Source: an uncultured bacterium (GTDB lineage Bacteria > Bacillota > Clostridia > Lachnospirales > Lachnospiraceae). From it: 64,000 nt of DNA. Below are positions 52,881 through 62,141 of this stretch, piece after piece. The stretch's first letter is position 1; each line of letters opens with the position of its first letter. The stretch spans positions 39,308 through 103,307 of the forward strand of contig CAJMMS010000001.1 of the NCBI GenBank assembly GCA_905214675.1, written 5' to 3'. The position numbers were made by a program, and so were the translations under genes. The notes beneath the pieces are model-generated. The model was not told the DNA's origin, did not search any database, and was given only the letters and a program-made list of their open reading frames with translations.

Positions 52881-54359
52881 ATGCGAATTTCAGTACATCT
52901 TTCAGAAAATCAAAGTGTGGTGCAAAAGCAGATCGAAAACTGTGCTGACATCATTTTCCGCCCTTTGCTGATCGGGGAAAAGGAGAAAACAGAAGCCTTT
53001 CTGATCTACATCGAGGTGGCAGTCAGCAACGTGATGCTGGAAGATTCGGTCATCGGAAAACTTTTAAACCGGCTGCTTTCGATGGATACCGAAGAAATCT
53101 ACGGTACGCTGGAAAATAACAGCCTCGGGATTTCTGATACGAAAGAACTTTTCACGCTGGAAGAGGCAATGGCGGCTATGTTTGCCGGGAATGCGGTACT
53201 GTTTGTGGATGGTTACGACCGGGCGATCAAGATCGGAAGCAAAGGCTATCCGGGAAGCGGTGTCCAGAAAACGGATTCGGAGAAAGGGCTTAGAGGCTCC
53301 AAGGAAGCATTTTCTGAGTCTGTAAAGACGAATACCGCCCTGATAAGGAAACGGATACGAAGCGCAAAGATGAAAGCTGAAGAAAAACAGGTGGGTCGTT
53401 ATTCTGCGACCACAACGGCACTTTTATATCTGGATGGTGTGGTGTATCCGCCGGTCTGTGAAGAGATGCGAAGGCGGCTGGATGCATTTGAGGTGGATGG
53501 CATCGAGGATGGTGGAATGATCGAATATCTGACGCAGAAAAAGGGAGAAGGGCGTTTTCCGGTTTATCAGACAACAGAACGTCCGGACCGTGCGGCACAG
53601 GCAATCCTGGAAGGTCGCGTGGTACTGCTGACGGACAATTCGCCGGAAGCCCTGATCTTTCCGGCAACGTTCAACAGCCTGTTTCAGACGGCGGACGATT
53701 ACTACCGCAATGAACGGATCGTTACTTTTCTGCGGCTGATCCGTTACGTGGCGGCTTTTCTGGCACTTGCCCTTCCGGGTCTTTATGTGGCAGCGGCAAC
53801 GTTTCACCCGCAGCTTCTGCCGGGAAATCTGATCCGTTCCATGGCGGAGGCAAGAAGCGGTGTGCCGTTTCCGACGGCAGCGGAAGTCCTTCTGATGGAA
53901 CTGTCCTTTGAACTTCTGCGGGAAGCCGGGCTTCGCATGCCGGGACCGGCAGGCAATACGATCGGCATCGTAGGCGGTCTGATCGTCGGACAGGCTGCTG
54001 TCAGTGCCAATCTGGTCAGCCCGATCACGGTGACGGTGGCGGCTCTGACGGCACTTGGCTCCTTTTCCATACCAAACGAAGAACTTTCCGAAGTATTCCG
54101 GCTCTGGAAATATGTGATCCTGCTTTTGGGTACGTGTTTTGGGATTCTGGGTGTACTGCTTGGCTGTTTTCTTTTGCTGACGCTGATGGCAGAACAGGAA
54201 AGTTACGGGATTCCCTGGCTTTACTCTTATGTGGGCGGTAATCTCAACCAAAAGGCAGATGAGAAAGATGCTATGATTCTGGCGAAAGCAGGAAAACGGA
54301 AACGCAGACCGATCTTTGCAAAATGGGGAAATCGCATCCGATTTCGCAGAAAATCTTAA
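52881..54359 (+). CDS. Spore germination protein GerA family (subunit A)
   Basis: A 492-residue GerA protein (PF03323): a hydrophilic N-terminal half with TLENNSLGISDTKELFTLEEAM, the GNAVLFVDGYDRAIKIGSKGYPG ligand-domain stretch and VGRYSATTTALLYLDGVVYPP, then four or five membrane helices with RSGVPFPTAAEVLLMELSFELLREAG and GNTIGIVGGLIVGQAAVSANLVSP. GerA subunits form the oligomeric channel of nutrient germinant receptors in the spore inner membrane. It leads the ger operon. The RBS is CAGGGGG. Confidence 0.94.
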   Translation: MRISVHLSENQSVVQKQIENCADIIFRPLLIGEKEKTEAFLIYIEVAVSNVMLEDSVIGKLLNRLLSMDTEEIYGTLENNSLGISDTKELFTLEEAMAAMFAGNAVLFVDGYDRAIKIGSKGYPGSGVQKTDSEKGLRGSKEAFSESVKTNTALIRKRIRSAKMKAEEKQVGRYSATTTALLYLDGVVYPPVCEEMRRRLDAFEVDGIEDGGMIEYLTQKKGEGRFPVYQTTERPDRAAQAILEGRVVLLTDNSPEALIFPATFNSLFQTADDYYRNERIVTFLRLIRYVAAFLALALPGLYVAAATFHPQLLPGNLIRSMAEARSGVPFPTAAEVLLMELSFELLREAGLRMPGPAGNTIGIVGGLIVGQAAVSANLVSPITVTVAALTALGSFSIPNEELSEVFRLWKYVILLLGTCFGILGVLLGCFLLLTLMAEQESYGIPWLYSYVGGNLNQKADEKDAMILAKAGKRKRRPIFAKWGNRIRFRRKS

Positions 54360-54375
54360 AATGAAGAAATTTGAG

Positions 54376-54393
54376 AATGCCTCTGGCATTTTT
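54376..54393 (+). repeat. Short palindrome between gerA and gerB
   Basis: AATGCC-TCT-GGCATT plus TTT. The same 15-mer occurs at 26455-26469. It may act as a weak intra-operon terminator. Confidence 0.45.
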
Positions 54394-54431
54394 GCTGCAA
54401 AATATAGGAAATGTCAGGAGGGGAAGGTATT

Positions 54432-55580
54432 ATGTTTGGCAGAAACGGAAAGATTTCAGAAAGACAGATCAGAAGAATCTTAGTTCTTGAGCAGGGCGCA
54501 AAAATCGGCTTGTTGATGCCTTTGCTGGCACAGATCCCGGAGGGCGGATTTTCCATCTGGCCGTGGGCTTTGATGGCAGTCCTGACCTCCCTTTATCTGA
54601 AAATTATGCCGGATTTTACACGAAAATTGCAGACATATCCTACCATAGACGCAAAAAAAGAAACAGAGAACAGAACAGCAGAAAACGGAACAGATGGTAT
54701 AACAGGAAAGAAAACAGGACAAACGACAGTCAAAGTTATGACAGTTGCATATTGGATTTACGGTTTTGCAGATGTGCTTCTTTTACTTCGCCTGTTTGCT
54801 GAAGTAGCACAATGTTTCCTTCTGCCGGAACAGAAAATATGGATGCTGATTTTGCCGGCGGCAGCCGTCTGCAGTTTTGCGGCAGACCACAGGCTGGAAG
54901 TCCGGGCAAAATTTCTGGAAGTGCTCTGTCCGATCCTGACTTTCCCGGTAGTGCTGCTTCTTCTGGTCCTGGCGACACTTACGCTCCGAGGCGGACAGTT
55001 TGGGACACTTGGAGAAATGATGCGGCCATCTGCTTCTGGTACCGTATGGATTACGGGTATCGTCATGCTGCCTGTTTTTGCAGGCCTTGGGTGTGAGGTA
55101 TTTTTGCAAAGAGAAACAGAAGAACAACAAAGCAGAGGAGTTTTCCGGAAAACAACAGGGAGTATGCTGATTGGAAGTCTGCTGCTTTTGTTTCTTTTGC
55201 AGGCCATTTTTGGAGCCGGCGGCATCCGTGCCCTGCCATTTCCTGTCATTACTGCGATGAGCACTTCCAAAATCCGAGGAATTTTTTTGCAGAGGTGGGA
55301 TGTACTGTTTGCAGTATTCTTTCTTGGCATGGTCTGTGGGGCACTGGTATCGGGATTTTCTGTTCTTGGGACTTGCAGTGAGCGACTCCTGCCCGGAAAA
55401 AAGAAGAAGTGGAAATGGTGGATGATGGGAGCGGCAGCAAGTGCGGCGGCGTGCGTAAGCCCATCCTGTGAAAAGAGCGTGCAGATGTATGTGCTGGTGA
55501 GCCTGGGATTTATTGGAATCACTATGGCAGTAGCATTATGTGGATTTATAAGAAAAAATATACTGCAAATGAAAAAGTAA
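54432..55580 (+). CDS. Spore germination protein GerB family (subunit B)
   Basis: The ATG behind AGGAGGGGAAGG gives 382 residues with about ten membrane helices, matching the GerB amino-acid-permease-like fold (PF03845). ISERQIRRILVLEQGAKIGLLM is the opening; an insertion rich in Lys/Thr/Glu (about 58-90) lies between helices 2 and 3. GerB binds the germinant in known receptors. It sits between gerA and the fused gerC-like gene, the usual A-B-C order. Confidence 0.88.
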   Translation: MFGRNGKISERQIRRILVLEQGAKIGLLMPLLAQIPEGGFSIWPWALMAVLTSLYLKIMPDFTRKLQTYPTIDAKKETENRTAENGTDGITGKKTGQTTVKVMTVAYWIYGFADVLLLLRLFAEVAQCFLLPEQKIWMLILPAAAVCSFAADHRLEVRAKFLEVLCPILTFPVVLLLLVLATLTLRGGQFGTLGEMMRPSASGTVWITGIVMLPVFAGLGCEVFLQRETEEQQSRGVFRKTTGSMLIGSLLLLFLLQAIFGAGGIRALPFPVITAMSTSKIRGIFLQRWDVLFAVFFLGMVCGALVSGFSVLGTCSERLLPGKKKKWKWWMMGAAASAAACVSPSCEKSVQMYVLVSLGFIGITMAVALCGFIRKNILQMKK

Positions 55581-55690
55581 ATAAAACCTATGTATAGAAA
55601 TGCCCATGTACGGGAAAGTTGTAGCTTCAGTTTTTTGAATCTGACATCCATAAAATCAGATTTTACAGACAAGACAGGAAGGGAGAGCAT

Positions 55691-56929
55691 ATGAAGGAAG
55701 AGCGCATACAAAAAAGAGCGGACAGAAAAAGAGATAAGATACAAGGAAAAAAAATCCGGAGAATGTTCCTTGGCATCGCCTGGATTTTGCTGACCTTTTG
55801 TCTTAGTGGCTGCGGAAGGGAACTGGAGGAACGGGAGTTTCCGGACACGCTTGTGATAAGGGACAGTGCGATCCCGTTTGAAAAATCTTTGCAGACAGAG
55901 CAGGACAAAAGCAGCAAATACCTGGATTACGGACAGGTACGCTGTGTCCTGCTGGAAGATGATCTGGCGGAAGATGATGAAAAACTGGGAGAAATCCTGC
56001 TGGCATTGGAGAAGCGACCGGCTTTTTCGAGAAATATCTATTTTTTTACGGCAGATGACAAAGCACTGGAACGACAAGAAAAGCAGGAGAGAAAAGAAGC
56101 ACAGGATTTAACCGGATTTTATCAGAAAAGCACAGACTATAAAAGAGAAGTTGCCACACTTGGAAGTCTTCTGTACCGCCTGCACAACGGAAGCGGGGAA
56201 CATAAAATTTTAAAACTCAAAGAAGAGGATGGCAAACTTGTGCCGCAGAACTACCTCAATGTTTTAGATAAAACAGAAAACGAAAATACAGCAAAGAAAA
56301 CAAAAACAACGAAAGCAACAAAAACAATAAAAGCAACAAAAACAATCCATGGAGCAGAAAAACAGACAACAAAAGAGACAGCAGATCAGATCCAGCAGGG
56401 GATCGCAAAAGAAATCCTGCGTTTTCATGTGCTGCCAAACAGCGACAGCGAAGAAGACCAGAGACTGAAACTGGCAGTCAAAGACCGGCTGGTGGATTAT
56501 ATGAAGGAACTTCTCGATGGGGCAGAAGATGTGACGGAAACAAAAGAGTGCATCGCAGAAAATCAGGAAAAGATCCGCTTTGAGGCAGAACAGGAGATCC
56601 AGAAACAGGGATATGCTTATCCCGTGAGCGTGCGTCTGGAAAAATGCTATTTTCCGATGAAAACCTACGGAGATTGTACCTTCCCGGCGGGAACTTATGA
56701 GGCACTGCGAGTCTGTATCGGAAAAGCAAAAGGCAGAAACTGGTGGTGTGTGCTTTACCCCAGCCTCTGCTTTGCTGACAGCGTAAATGCCATCGTACCG
56801 GATGAAAAGAAACAGGAACTGAAAAACATCCTCACCGAAGAAGAATACAACAGCCTGTTTGACTGGCGGGAAGATGATTATCAGATCAGATCCGGATTCC
56901 TAAAGTTGTGGAGAAAAATTTTTGCATAA
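55691..56929 (+). CDS. Fusion of a GerC-like lipoprotein N-terminus and stage II sporulation protein R
   Basis: A 412-residue protein. A lipoprotein signal peptide with lipobox LSGC puts the lipid on Cys41; residues about 41-195 resemble the GerC N-terminal domain (ELEEREFPDTLVIRD). A Lys/Thr-rich linker (about 196-232) leads to a full SpoIIR domain (PF09551, about 235-400): RFHVLPNSDSEEDQRLKLAVKD and FPAGTYEALRVCIGKAKGRNWWCVLYP. SpoIIR is normally a separate forespore-secreted signal that activates SpoIIGA and so sigma-E. No stop or frameshift interrupts the frame. GerC domains 2-3 are absent. This is an unusual link between a germination operon and forespore signalling. Confidence 0.85.
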   Translation: MKEERIQKRADRKRDKIQGKKIRRMFLGIAWILLTFCLSGCGRELEEREFPDTLVIRDSAIPFEKSLQTEQDKSSKYLDYGQVRCVLLEDDLAEDDEKLGEILLALEKRPAFSRNIYFFTADDKALERQEKQERKEAQDLTGFYQKSTDYKREVATLGSLLYRLHNGSGEHKILKLKEEDGKLVPQNYLNVLDKTENENTAKKTKTTKATKTIKATKTIHGAEKQTTKETADQIQQGIAKEILRFHVLPNSDSEEDQRLKLAVKDRLVDYMKELLDGAEDVTETKECIAENQEKIRFEAEQEIQKQGYAYPVSVRLEKCYFPMKTYGDCTFPAGTYEALRVCIGKAKGRNWWCVLYPSLCFADSVNAIVPDEKKQELKNILTEEEYNSLFDWREDDYQIRSGFLKLWRKIFA

Positions 56930-56941
56930 ATGTAATATTTA

Positions 56942-57244
56942 TCAGCCGCGGATCAGTGCCAGAAGTTCCTCTTTGGACTGAACACCGATCGTTTTTCCGG
57001 CAACTTCTCCATTTTTAAATACAATAAAAAACGGGACGGACAGAATCCGATATTTACTTACCAGTTCCGGGTACTCATCAATATCGACCTGACCAACCTT
57101 AAAATCCGCTTCCTTGTCAAGTTCTTCCAGAACCGGATGCATAGCCTTGCATGGGCCGCACCAGGTAGCAAAAAAATCGACGAGAACAGGTTTATCTGAT
57201 TGAAGTACTTCCTTTTCAAAGTTTTCACTTGTAAAAGTCAACAT
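56942..57244 (-). CDS. Thioredoxin
   Basis: A 100-residue thioredoxin with the WCGPC active site (Cys29 and Cys32) and the cis-Pro loop SVPF. It begins with MLTFTSENFEKEVLQSDKP, behind AAAGGAATG. It reduces cytoplasmic disulfides. It converges on the SpoIIR fusion gene with only 12 bp between stops and no visible terminator, so transcripts may overlap. Confidence 0.95.
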   Translation of the reverse strand: MLTFTSENFEKEVLQSDKPVLVDFFATWCGPCKAMHPVLEELDKEADFKVGQVDIDEYPELVSKYRILSVPFFIVFKNGEVAGKTIGVQSKEELLALIRG

Positions 57245-57475
57245 AAAAAATCATTCCTTTCTTTTGCAGATCTGTAATTCATGCTATACTGGCTTTGAAA
57301 TGCCGGAAGATACGAAGAAGAATTCGATATCTTCATGGTTAGTATACCACAATCGGTAAAAAATAATAGTGGCTTTTGCAACAAAAATGCAAATGCCAAA
57401 CAGAGACAGAATTGCGGGGATTACGCTGCAATCAGGCAATACAGGGGCATTTTTCGAAGAGAGGAAAGAAAGTAT

Positions 57476-58195
57476 ATGCAGGATTTTCGGGAAGATGAGA
57501 AAAAGAATCATTATCGTATCATGCTGGTAGAAGATGACACGACGATCACGCGTGTTCTGAAACGGCAACTGGAGCGATGGGGATATGAAGTGTTTGACAC
57601 GGTGGATTTTGACCGTGTGATGGAAAACTTTGCAAAATGGAAACCGGATCTGGTGCTGATGGATCTGACACTTCCGTTTTTCAATGGCTATTACTGGTGC
57701 AGCGAGATACGAAAAGTAAGCGATGCTCCGATCATTGTGATCTCATCGGTGGGGGATGACATGAATCTTGTCATGGCGATCAACATGGGGGCGGATGATT
57801 TTCTGGCAAAACCGTTCAGTATGGAAGTGGTTGTCGCAAAAATACAGGCAGTGCTTCGACGGTCTTATGCATTTGTATCGGAAAAATCACTCTGCTGTGT
57901 CGGAAATGTGACACTGGATCTGACGGAAGCAGTTCTGCATTATCAGGACAGAGAACTGAAACTGTCCGGCAATGAGTTTGGAATCTTAAAGGTATTGATG
58001 AAAAATCCGAAAAGACCGGTCTCCAGAGAAGAACTGATGCGTTCTTTATGGGAGTCGGAAAATTTTATCGACGACAATACACTGACCGTCAATGTGACAA
58101 GACTTCGCAAAAAACTGGAAGAAATCGGACTTTGCGGATTTATTGAGACGAGAAAAGGACTTGGCTACCAGATCAGGGAGGAGCAGATCGGATGA
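57476..58195 (+). CDS. OmpR-family response regulator (BceR-type)
   Basis: The ATG 7 bp behind GAGGAAAG is the start; the frame upstream is open but lacks an RBS. The 239-residue protein has a receiver domain with acidic pocket (EDD), phosphoacceptor Asp63 in VLMDLTLP, and Lys in LAKPFS, and a winged-helix DNA-binding domain (about 145-235). The gene overlaps the kinase gene by 4 bp and lies upstream of a matching ABC transporter: the classic BceRS-BceAB antimicrobial-peptide module. An inverted repeat GAAGATA / TATCTTC (57306 and 57328) lies in the intergenic region. Confidence 0.92.
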   Translation: MQDFREDEKKNHYRIMLVEDDTTITRVLKRQLERWGYEVFDTVDFDRVMENFAKWKPDLVLMDLTLPFFNGYYWCSEIRKVSDAPIIVISSVGDDMNLVMAINMGADDFLAKPFSMEVVVAKIQAVLRRSYAFVSEKSLCCVGNVTLDLTEAVLHYQDRELKLSGNEFGILKVLMKNPKRPVSREELMRSLWESENFIDDNTLTVNVTRLRKKLEEIGLCGFIETRKGLGYQIREEQIG

Positions 58196-59157
58196 AAAAG
58201 GTGATGGTTGCCCTGATGCTGCTTCTGATCGAAAGCCTTTTGTTTTATCTTTATGCGATACCGACAGAAGCGTGGGCTTACAGCAGTGTATTTATCATTC
58301 TGATTTTCGGAGGATGGACAGGTATCGATGAAGTACGGAAAAGAAAAAAGTGTGAGCAGTTAAAAACGATTCGAAAAGAGGTGGAAGTTTATCTGGAAAT
58401 GGAACACTTTGGAAAGCCGGAAGATGCCGTAGAAAGAGAATATCAGAATCTTGCAGAGATGCTGGGAAGACAGTGGGAAAACGCCCGGCAGGAAGCGAGA
58501 TGTCAGATCAGTGAGGCAAATCGCTATTACATAAGGTGGTCACACCAGATCAAGACACCGATCGCTGCACTTCGCCTGCTTTTAGAAGAGGAAGAACTGG
58601 ACCGCAGTGCCATGGCCGGAGAGATCTATCGGATCGAACAGTATGTGGAGGCGGCACTTCAGTATCAACGCCTGGAGAGCGGACAAAAAGATCTGGTATT
58701 TGACCATTACAGCCTGGAAATGATTGTCAAAAAAGCACTGAAAAAGACCGGTGTTCTGTTTCGGCAGACCAGGCTTGCTCTGGAACTTGGTGATCTGCAA
58801 ACGGATGTGCTGACCGATGAAAAATGGCTGATCTTTGTGCTGGAGCAGGTGCTTACCAATGCTGTGAAATATACCCAGAAAGGAAAAATTTCTATTTATC
58901 TGGATCCGGAAAAAGAAAAAACGCTGGTCGTGGAAGACACCGGCATGGGAATCCGTCCGGAAGATCTGCCGCGTATCTTTGAATGGGGATACACCGGCTA
59001 TAACGGCAGGATCAAGAACCGTGCCACCGGTATCGGACTTGCCCTGTGCAGGCAGACCACGGAAATGCTGGGACATCGCATTTATGCCAGCTCCGAGCTT
59101 GGAAAAGGAACGCGTATTTATCTGGACCTTGCAGTCGATCCAGTCCGGGATTACTGA
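58192..59157 (+). CDS. Sensor histidine kinase (BceS-type, intramembrane-sensing)
   Basis: A 321-residue kinase with two closely spaced membrane helices (about 4-22 and 27-45) and almost no extracellular loop, the intramembrane-sensing design. The phosphoacceptor His118 lies in WSHQIKTPIAAL; N box LTNAVKY, G1 VVEDTGMGIRPED and the GIGLAL lid complete the ATPase. In such modules the kinase is activated through the ABC permease, not by direct drug binding. It is coupled to the response regulator by ATGA overlap. Confidence 0.93.
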   Translation: MKKVMVALMLLLIESLLFYLYAIPTEAWAYSSVFIILIFGGWTGIDEVRKRKKCEQLKTIRKEVEVYLEMEHFGKPEDAVEREYQNLAEMLGRQWENARQEARCQISEANRYYIRWSHQIKTPIAALRLLLEEEELDRSAMAGEIYRIEQYVEAALQYQRLESGQKDLVFDHYSLEMIVKKALKKTGVLFRQTRLALELGDLQTDVLTDEKWLIFVLEQVLTNAVKYTQKGKISIYLDPEKEKTLVVEDTGMGIRPEDLPRIFEWGYTGYNGRIKNRATGIGLALCRQTTEMLGHRIYASSELGKGTRIYLDLAVDPVRDY

Positions 59158-59185
59158 AAGCTTACACGAATGTAAGGTTGGATGA

Positions 59186-59229
59186 GGGAATTGTAAGCCA
59201 TTTCGATGGATTTGCAGTTCCCATTTTTA
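59186..59229 (+). terminator. Terminator or attenuator between kinase and ABC genes
   Basis: A long imperfect hairpin: GGGAATTG / CAGTTCCC outside and CCAT / ATGG closing a TTCG tetraloop, then TTTTT. It would separate the RS pair from the transporter and could attenuate read-through. A small CTTACA / TGTAAG palindrome lies just upstream (59161-59176). Confidence 0.65.
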
Positions 59230-59242
59230 TACAATAAGGATG

Positions 59243-59269
59243 CGGATTGAGGAAGTACAGAGCAATCCG
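59243..59269. repeat. Short CGGATTG/CAATCCG hairpin
   Basis: Perfect 7-bp arms CGGATTG and CAATCCG around a 13-nt loop, resembling the first hairpin of the 43-kb repeat. It lies in the leader of the ABC gene. Confidence 0.35.
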
Positions 59270-59326
59270 TGTGACATGATAAAGCACAAGAAAGGTGCAG
59301 CAAAAGAGCTGCGAGGAGGACTGGAA

Positions 59327-60091
59327 ATGGAATTATTAAATGTTTCACACTTGAAAAAAATATATACCACAAGATTCGGCGGCACGCAGGTGCAGGCACT
59401 TTCGGATGTGAATTTTTCTGTCGAAGAAGGAGAATTTGTGGCGATCATGGGAGAGAGCGGTTCGGGAAAAACGACGCTTCTGAACATTCTGGCAACGCTC
59501 GACAAACCGACAGCCGGAGAAGTTCTGCTTTCCGGAGTGGATATGGGCAGCATTCCGGAGAAGCAGCTTGCCATGTACCGCAGAAACAATCTTGGATTTG
59601 TTTTTCAGGATTTCAACTTGCTGGATACGTTTTCGCTGAAAGACAACATCATGCTTCCGCTGGTCTTATCCGGCAAAACATACAGCGAGATGGCACCGAA
59701 AATGATGGAACTTTCACGCAGACTGTCCATTGAAAAGCTTCTGGAGAAATATCCGTATGAAGTGTCCGGCGGTCAGAAACAGCGTGCAGCGATCGCAAGG
59801 GCACTGATCACAGAACCGAAGATCATCCTGGCGGACGAACCGACCGGGGCACTGGATTCCAGAGCGGCGGCAGGTGTGATGGATCTGTTTGAGTCCATCA
59901 ACCGGGAAGGACAGACCATCTTGATGGTAACACACAGCATTCAGGCGGCAAGCCATGCATCCAGGGTTTTGTTTATCAAAGATGGCGAGGTATATCATCA
60001 GATCTACCGCGGTATGTCCGGTCAGAGAGAAATGTTACAGAAGATTTCCGATACACTGACGCTGATCACAGCAGGGAGGGAAGAGGCATGA
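59327..60091 (+). CDS. ABC transporter ATP-binding protein (BceA-type)
   Basis: The ATG 7 bp behind GAGGAGG gives 254 residues. Walker A is MGESGSGKTTLLN, Q-loop VFQDFNLLD, signature VSGGQKQRAAIARAL, and Walker B IILADEPTGALD. The group is MacB/BceA-type, which powers removal of peptide antibiotics such as bacitracin or lantibiotics from their lipid II-cycle targets. It overlaps the permease gene by 4 bp. Confidence 0.95.
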   Translation: MELLNVSHLKKIYTTRFGGTQVQALSDVNFSVEEGEFVAIMGESGSGKTTLLNILATLDKPTAGEVLLSGVDMGSIPEKQLAMYRRNNLGFVFQDFNLLDTFSLKDNIMLPLVLSGKTYSEMAPKMMELSRRLSIEKLLEKYPYEVSGGQKQRAAIARALITEPKIILADEPTGALDSRAAAGVMDLFESINREGQTILMVTHSIQAASHASRVLFIKDGEVYHQIYRGMSGQREMLQKISDTLTLITAGREEA

Positions 60092-62124
60092 AACGATTCT
60101 TTTATGCGAAAATAGCACTGACAAATCTGAAGAAAAACAGACAGACCTGTTTTCCGTATCTTCTGACCTGCATTGCAACGATCATGATGTTTTATATCAT
60201 GTCCAGCCTTTCCACAAATTCTGTACTGAATAAAATGCGAGGCGGGGCAACAATGAAAATTGTGCTGATATTTGGAAGCGTTGTAGTTGGGATTTTTGCA
60301 GTTCTGTTTTTATTTTATACAAACAGTTTCCTTGTGAAACGCAGGAAAAAAGAGTTTGGTCTTTATTACATTTTAGGTATGGAAAAACGCCACATCAGCC
60401 GTGTGATGCTGTGGGAAACAATCTATACGGCAATACTCTCGATCCTGTTTGGAATCGCATGCGGAATCTTGTTTTCCAAGCTGGTTTTTCTGGGACTTCT
60501 GAAAATCCTGAAGATGGAGGTTGTGATCGGTGTGGAAGTCAGTGCTTTTACGCTGGCAGAAACCATCGGACTTTTTACAGTGATCTTTCTTCTGATCTTC
60601 TTTAACAGCGTCCGCCTGATCTACATGGTACGGCCGGCTGAATTGCTAAAAGGCGGTCAGATCGGTGAAAAAATGCCGAAAACAAAATGGCCATTGGCAG
60701 TGCTTGGTATCGTGACGCTTGCGGGCGGCTATATCCTTGCACTGAAGGCAGATAATGTTATGACCGGGCTGAATACTTTTTTTGTGGCAGTACTTCTCGT
60801 TATTGTCGGAACGTTTTCCCTGTTTACGGCAGGAAGCATTGCCTTTCTGAAACTGCTGCAGAAAAACAAACGCTACTATTATAAAACAAATCATTTTATT
60901 TCGGTTTCCGGAATGATTTATCGCATGAAGCAGAATGCGGTCAGTCTTTCTCTGATCTGCATCATGTCAACCGGAGTCCTGCTCCTGATCTCTTCTACAA
61001 CAAGTCTTTATGTCGGACAGGAGCATTCGCTGTATCTGCATTATCCGAAGGAATTCAGAATTTCACTCAGCCTTGGAACGGAACCGGATGACAGTGCACA
61101 GTTTGAAAAAGAATTAAAAGAAATCGGTACTTATGCAGAAAATTACCTGAAAGATAACAACATTGACATAAAAAACGAAGGAAGCCAGACAGTGATCGAT
61201 GTGGCTGCATTGCAGAAGGATGGAAATGTCCAGATTACATCGAGCAGAATCTACGGCTCTGAAGATTTTGAAAATCTGTGCATGCTGCAGGCAGTCACGC
61301 TGGAAGATTATAACCGGGAAACAAAAAAGAACGAGACATTAAAGGATGGAGAAGCACTGGTATTTCTGGAAGATGTCCCACTGCAGCAGGACACGTTCTC
61401 TGTCAACAATATGAAGTGGAAAGTGAAACACCTGCCGGAGGATACCAGGATGGGAGATACCGGACTGGAATTTTATGCAAATCCGGTATACCGTATCGTG
61501 GTAAAAGATTTTGCACAGCTGCAGGATTTCTGGAAAATAAACAAAGAAGTATACAGAGAAAACGCATCGAGAGTAAAATATGAATACAGCTTTGATGTGG
61601 ATCTTCCGGAAGAAAAAATACAGGAACTGACAAGCAGTCTGCATGCTTATCTTGGAGAACAAAAAGATGCACCACACGCTTTTGTGTATGGAATCGAGAA
61701 CAGGACAGAAAGCAGAGCGGAATTTTACACCCTGTACGGCGGACTGTTTTTCCTTGGAATCTTTCTGGGACTTCTCTTTGTCATGGCAACCGTCCTGATC
61801 ATCTATTACAAACAGATATCCGAAGGTTATGAAGACAAAGAACGCTTTGCAATCCTTAAAAAGATCGGTATGGAACGGGGTGAGATCAACGCCTCTATCC
61901 ACAGCCAGGTACTGATGGTGTTCTTCCTGCCGCTTGCAGCAGCCGGAATCCACAGTTGTTTTGCGTTCCATCTGGTCAAAGAAATCCTGATGGGTGGTTT
62001 TGGGCTTTGGGATGTGAATCTGCTGGTCATCTGTACGGTACTGACTTTTCTGGTATTTGCCGTATTTTATGTGATCGTGTACCTGATCACCGCCAGAGAA
62101 TACTATAAAATCGTAAGCGAGTAA
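60088..62124 (+). CDS. ABC transporter permease (BceB-type)
   Basis: A 678-residue permease with ten helices in the BceB layout: one N-terminal helix, FtsX-like triplet (about 70-190, including KRRKKEFGLYYILGMEKRHIS), helices near 205-300, a large extracellular domain (about 310-545), and a C-terminal FtsX triplet (about 550-670). The extracellular domain decides drug range in the family. With the preceding genes it forms an RS-AB resistance and sensing module. The peptide ligand is not predictable. Confidence 0.92.
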   Translation: MKRFFYAKIALTNLKKNRQTCFPYLLTCIATIMMFYIMSSLSTNSVLNKMRGGATMKIVLIFGSVVVGIFAVLFLFYTNSFLVKRRKKEFGLYYILGMEKRHISRVMLWETIYTAILSILFGIACGILFSKLVFLGLLKILKMEVVIGVEVSAFTLAETIGLFTVIFLLIFFNSVRLIYMVRPAELLKGGQIGEKMPKTKWPLAVLGIVTLAGGYILALKADNVMTGLNTFFVAVLLVIVGTFSLFTAGSIAFLKLLQKNKRYYYKTNHFISVSGMIYRMKQNAVSLSLICIMSTGVLLLISSTTSLYVGQEHSLYLHYPKEFRISLSLGTEPDDSAQFEKELKEIGTYAENYLKDNNIDIKNEGSQTVIDVAALQKDGNVQITSSRIYGSEDFENLCMLQAVTLEDYNRETKKNETLKDGEALVFLEDVPLQQDTFSVNNMKWKVKHLPEDTRMGDTGLEFYANPVYRIVVKDFAQLQDFWKINKEVYRENASRVKYEYSFDVDLPEEKIQELTSSLHAYLGEQKDAPHAFVYGIENRTESRAEFYTLYGGLFFLGIFLGLLFVMATVLIIYYKQISEGYEDKERFAILKKIGMERGEINASIHSQVLMVFFLPLAAAGIHSCFAFHLVKEILMGGFGLWDVNLLVICTVLTFLVFAVFYVIVYLITAREYYKIVSE

Positions 62125-62141
62125 AAAACTTTTTCTGTATA

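Noticed and set aside
54758..56077. 439-codon minus-strand reading frame across gerB and the fusion gene
   Set aside because: Composition is low-complexity Ser/Phe/Lys, it runs against three genes with clear families, and no start signal is present.
55691..56929. Frameshift or assembly artefact explaining the GerC-SpoIIR fusion
   Set aside because: The frame is continuous through a long linker and there is no second start with an RBS before the SpoIIR part; it cannot be fully excluded without other strains.
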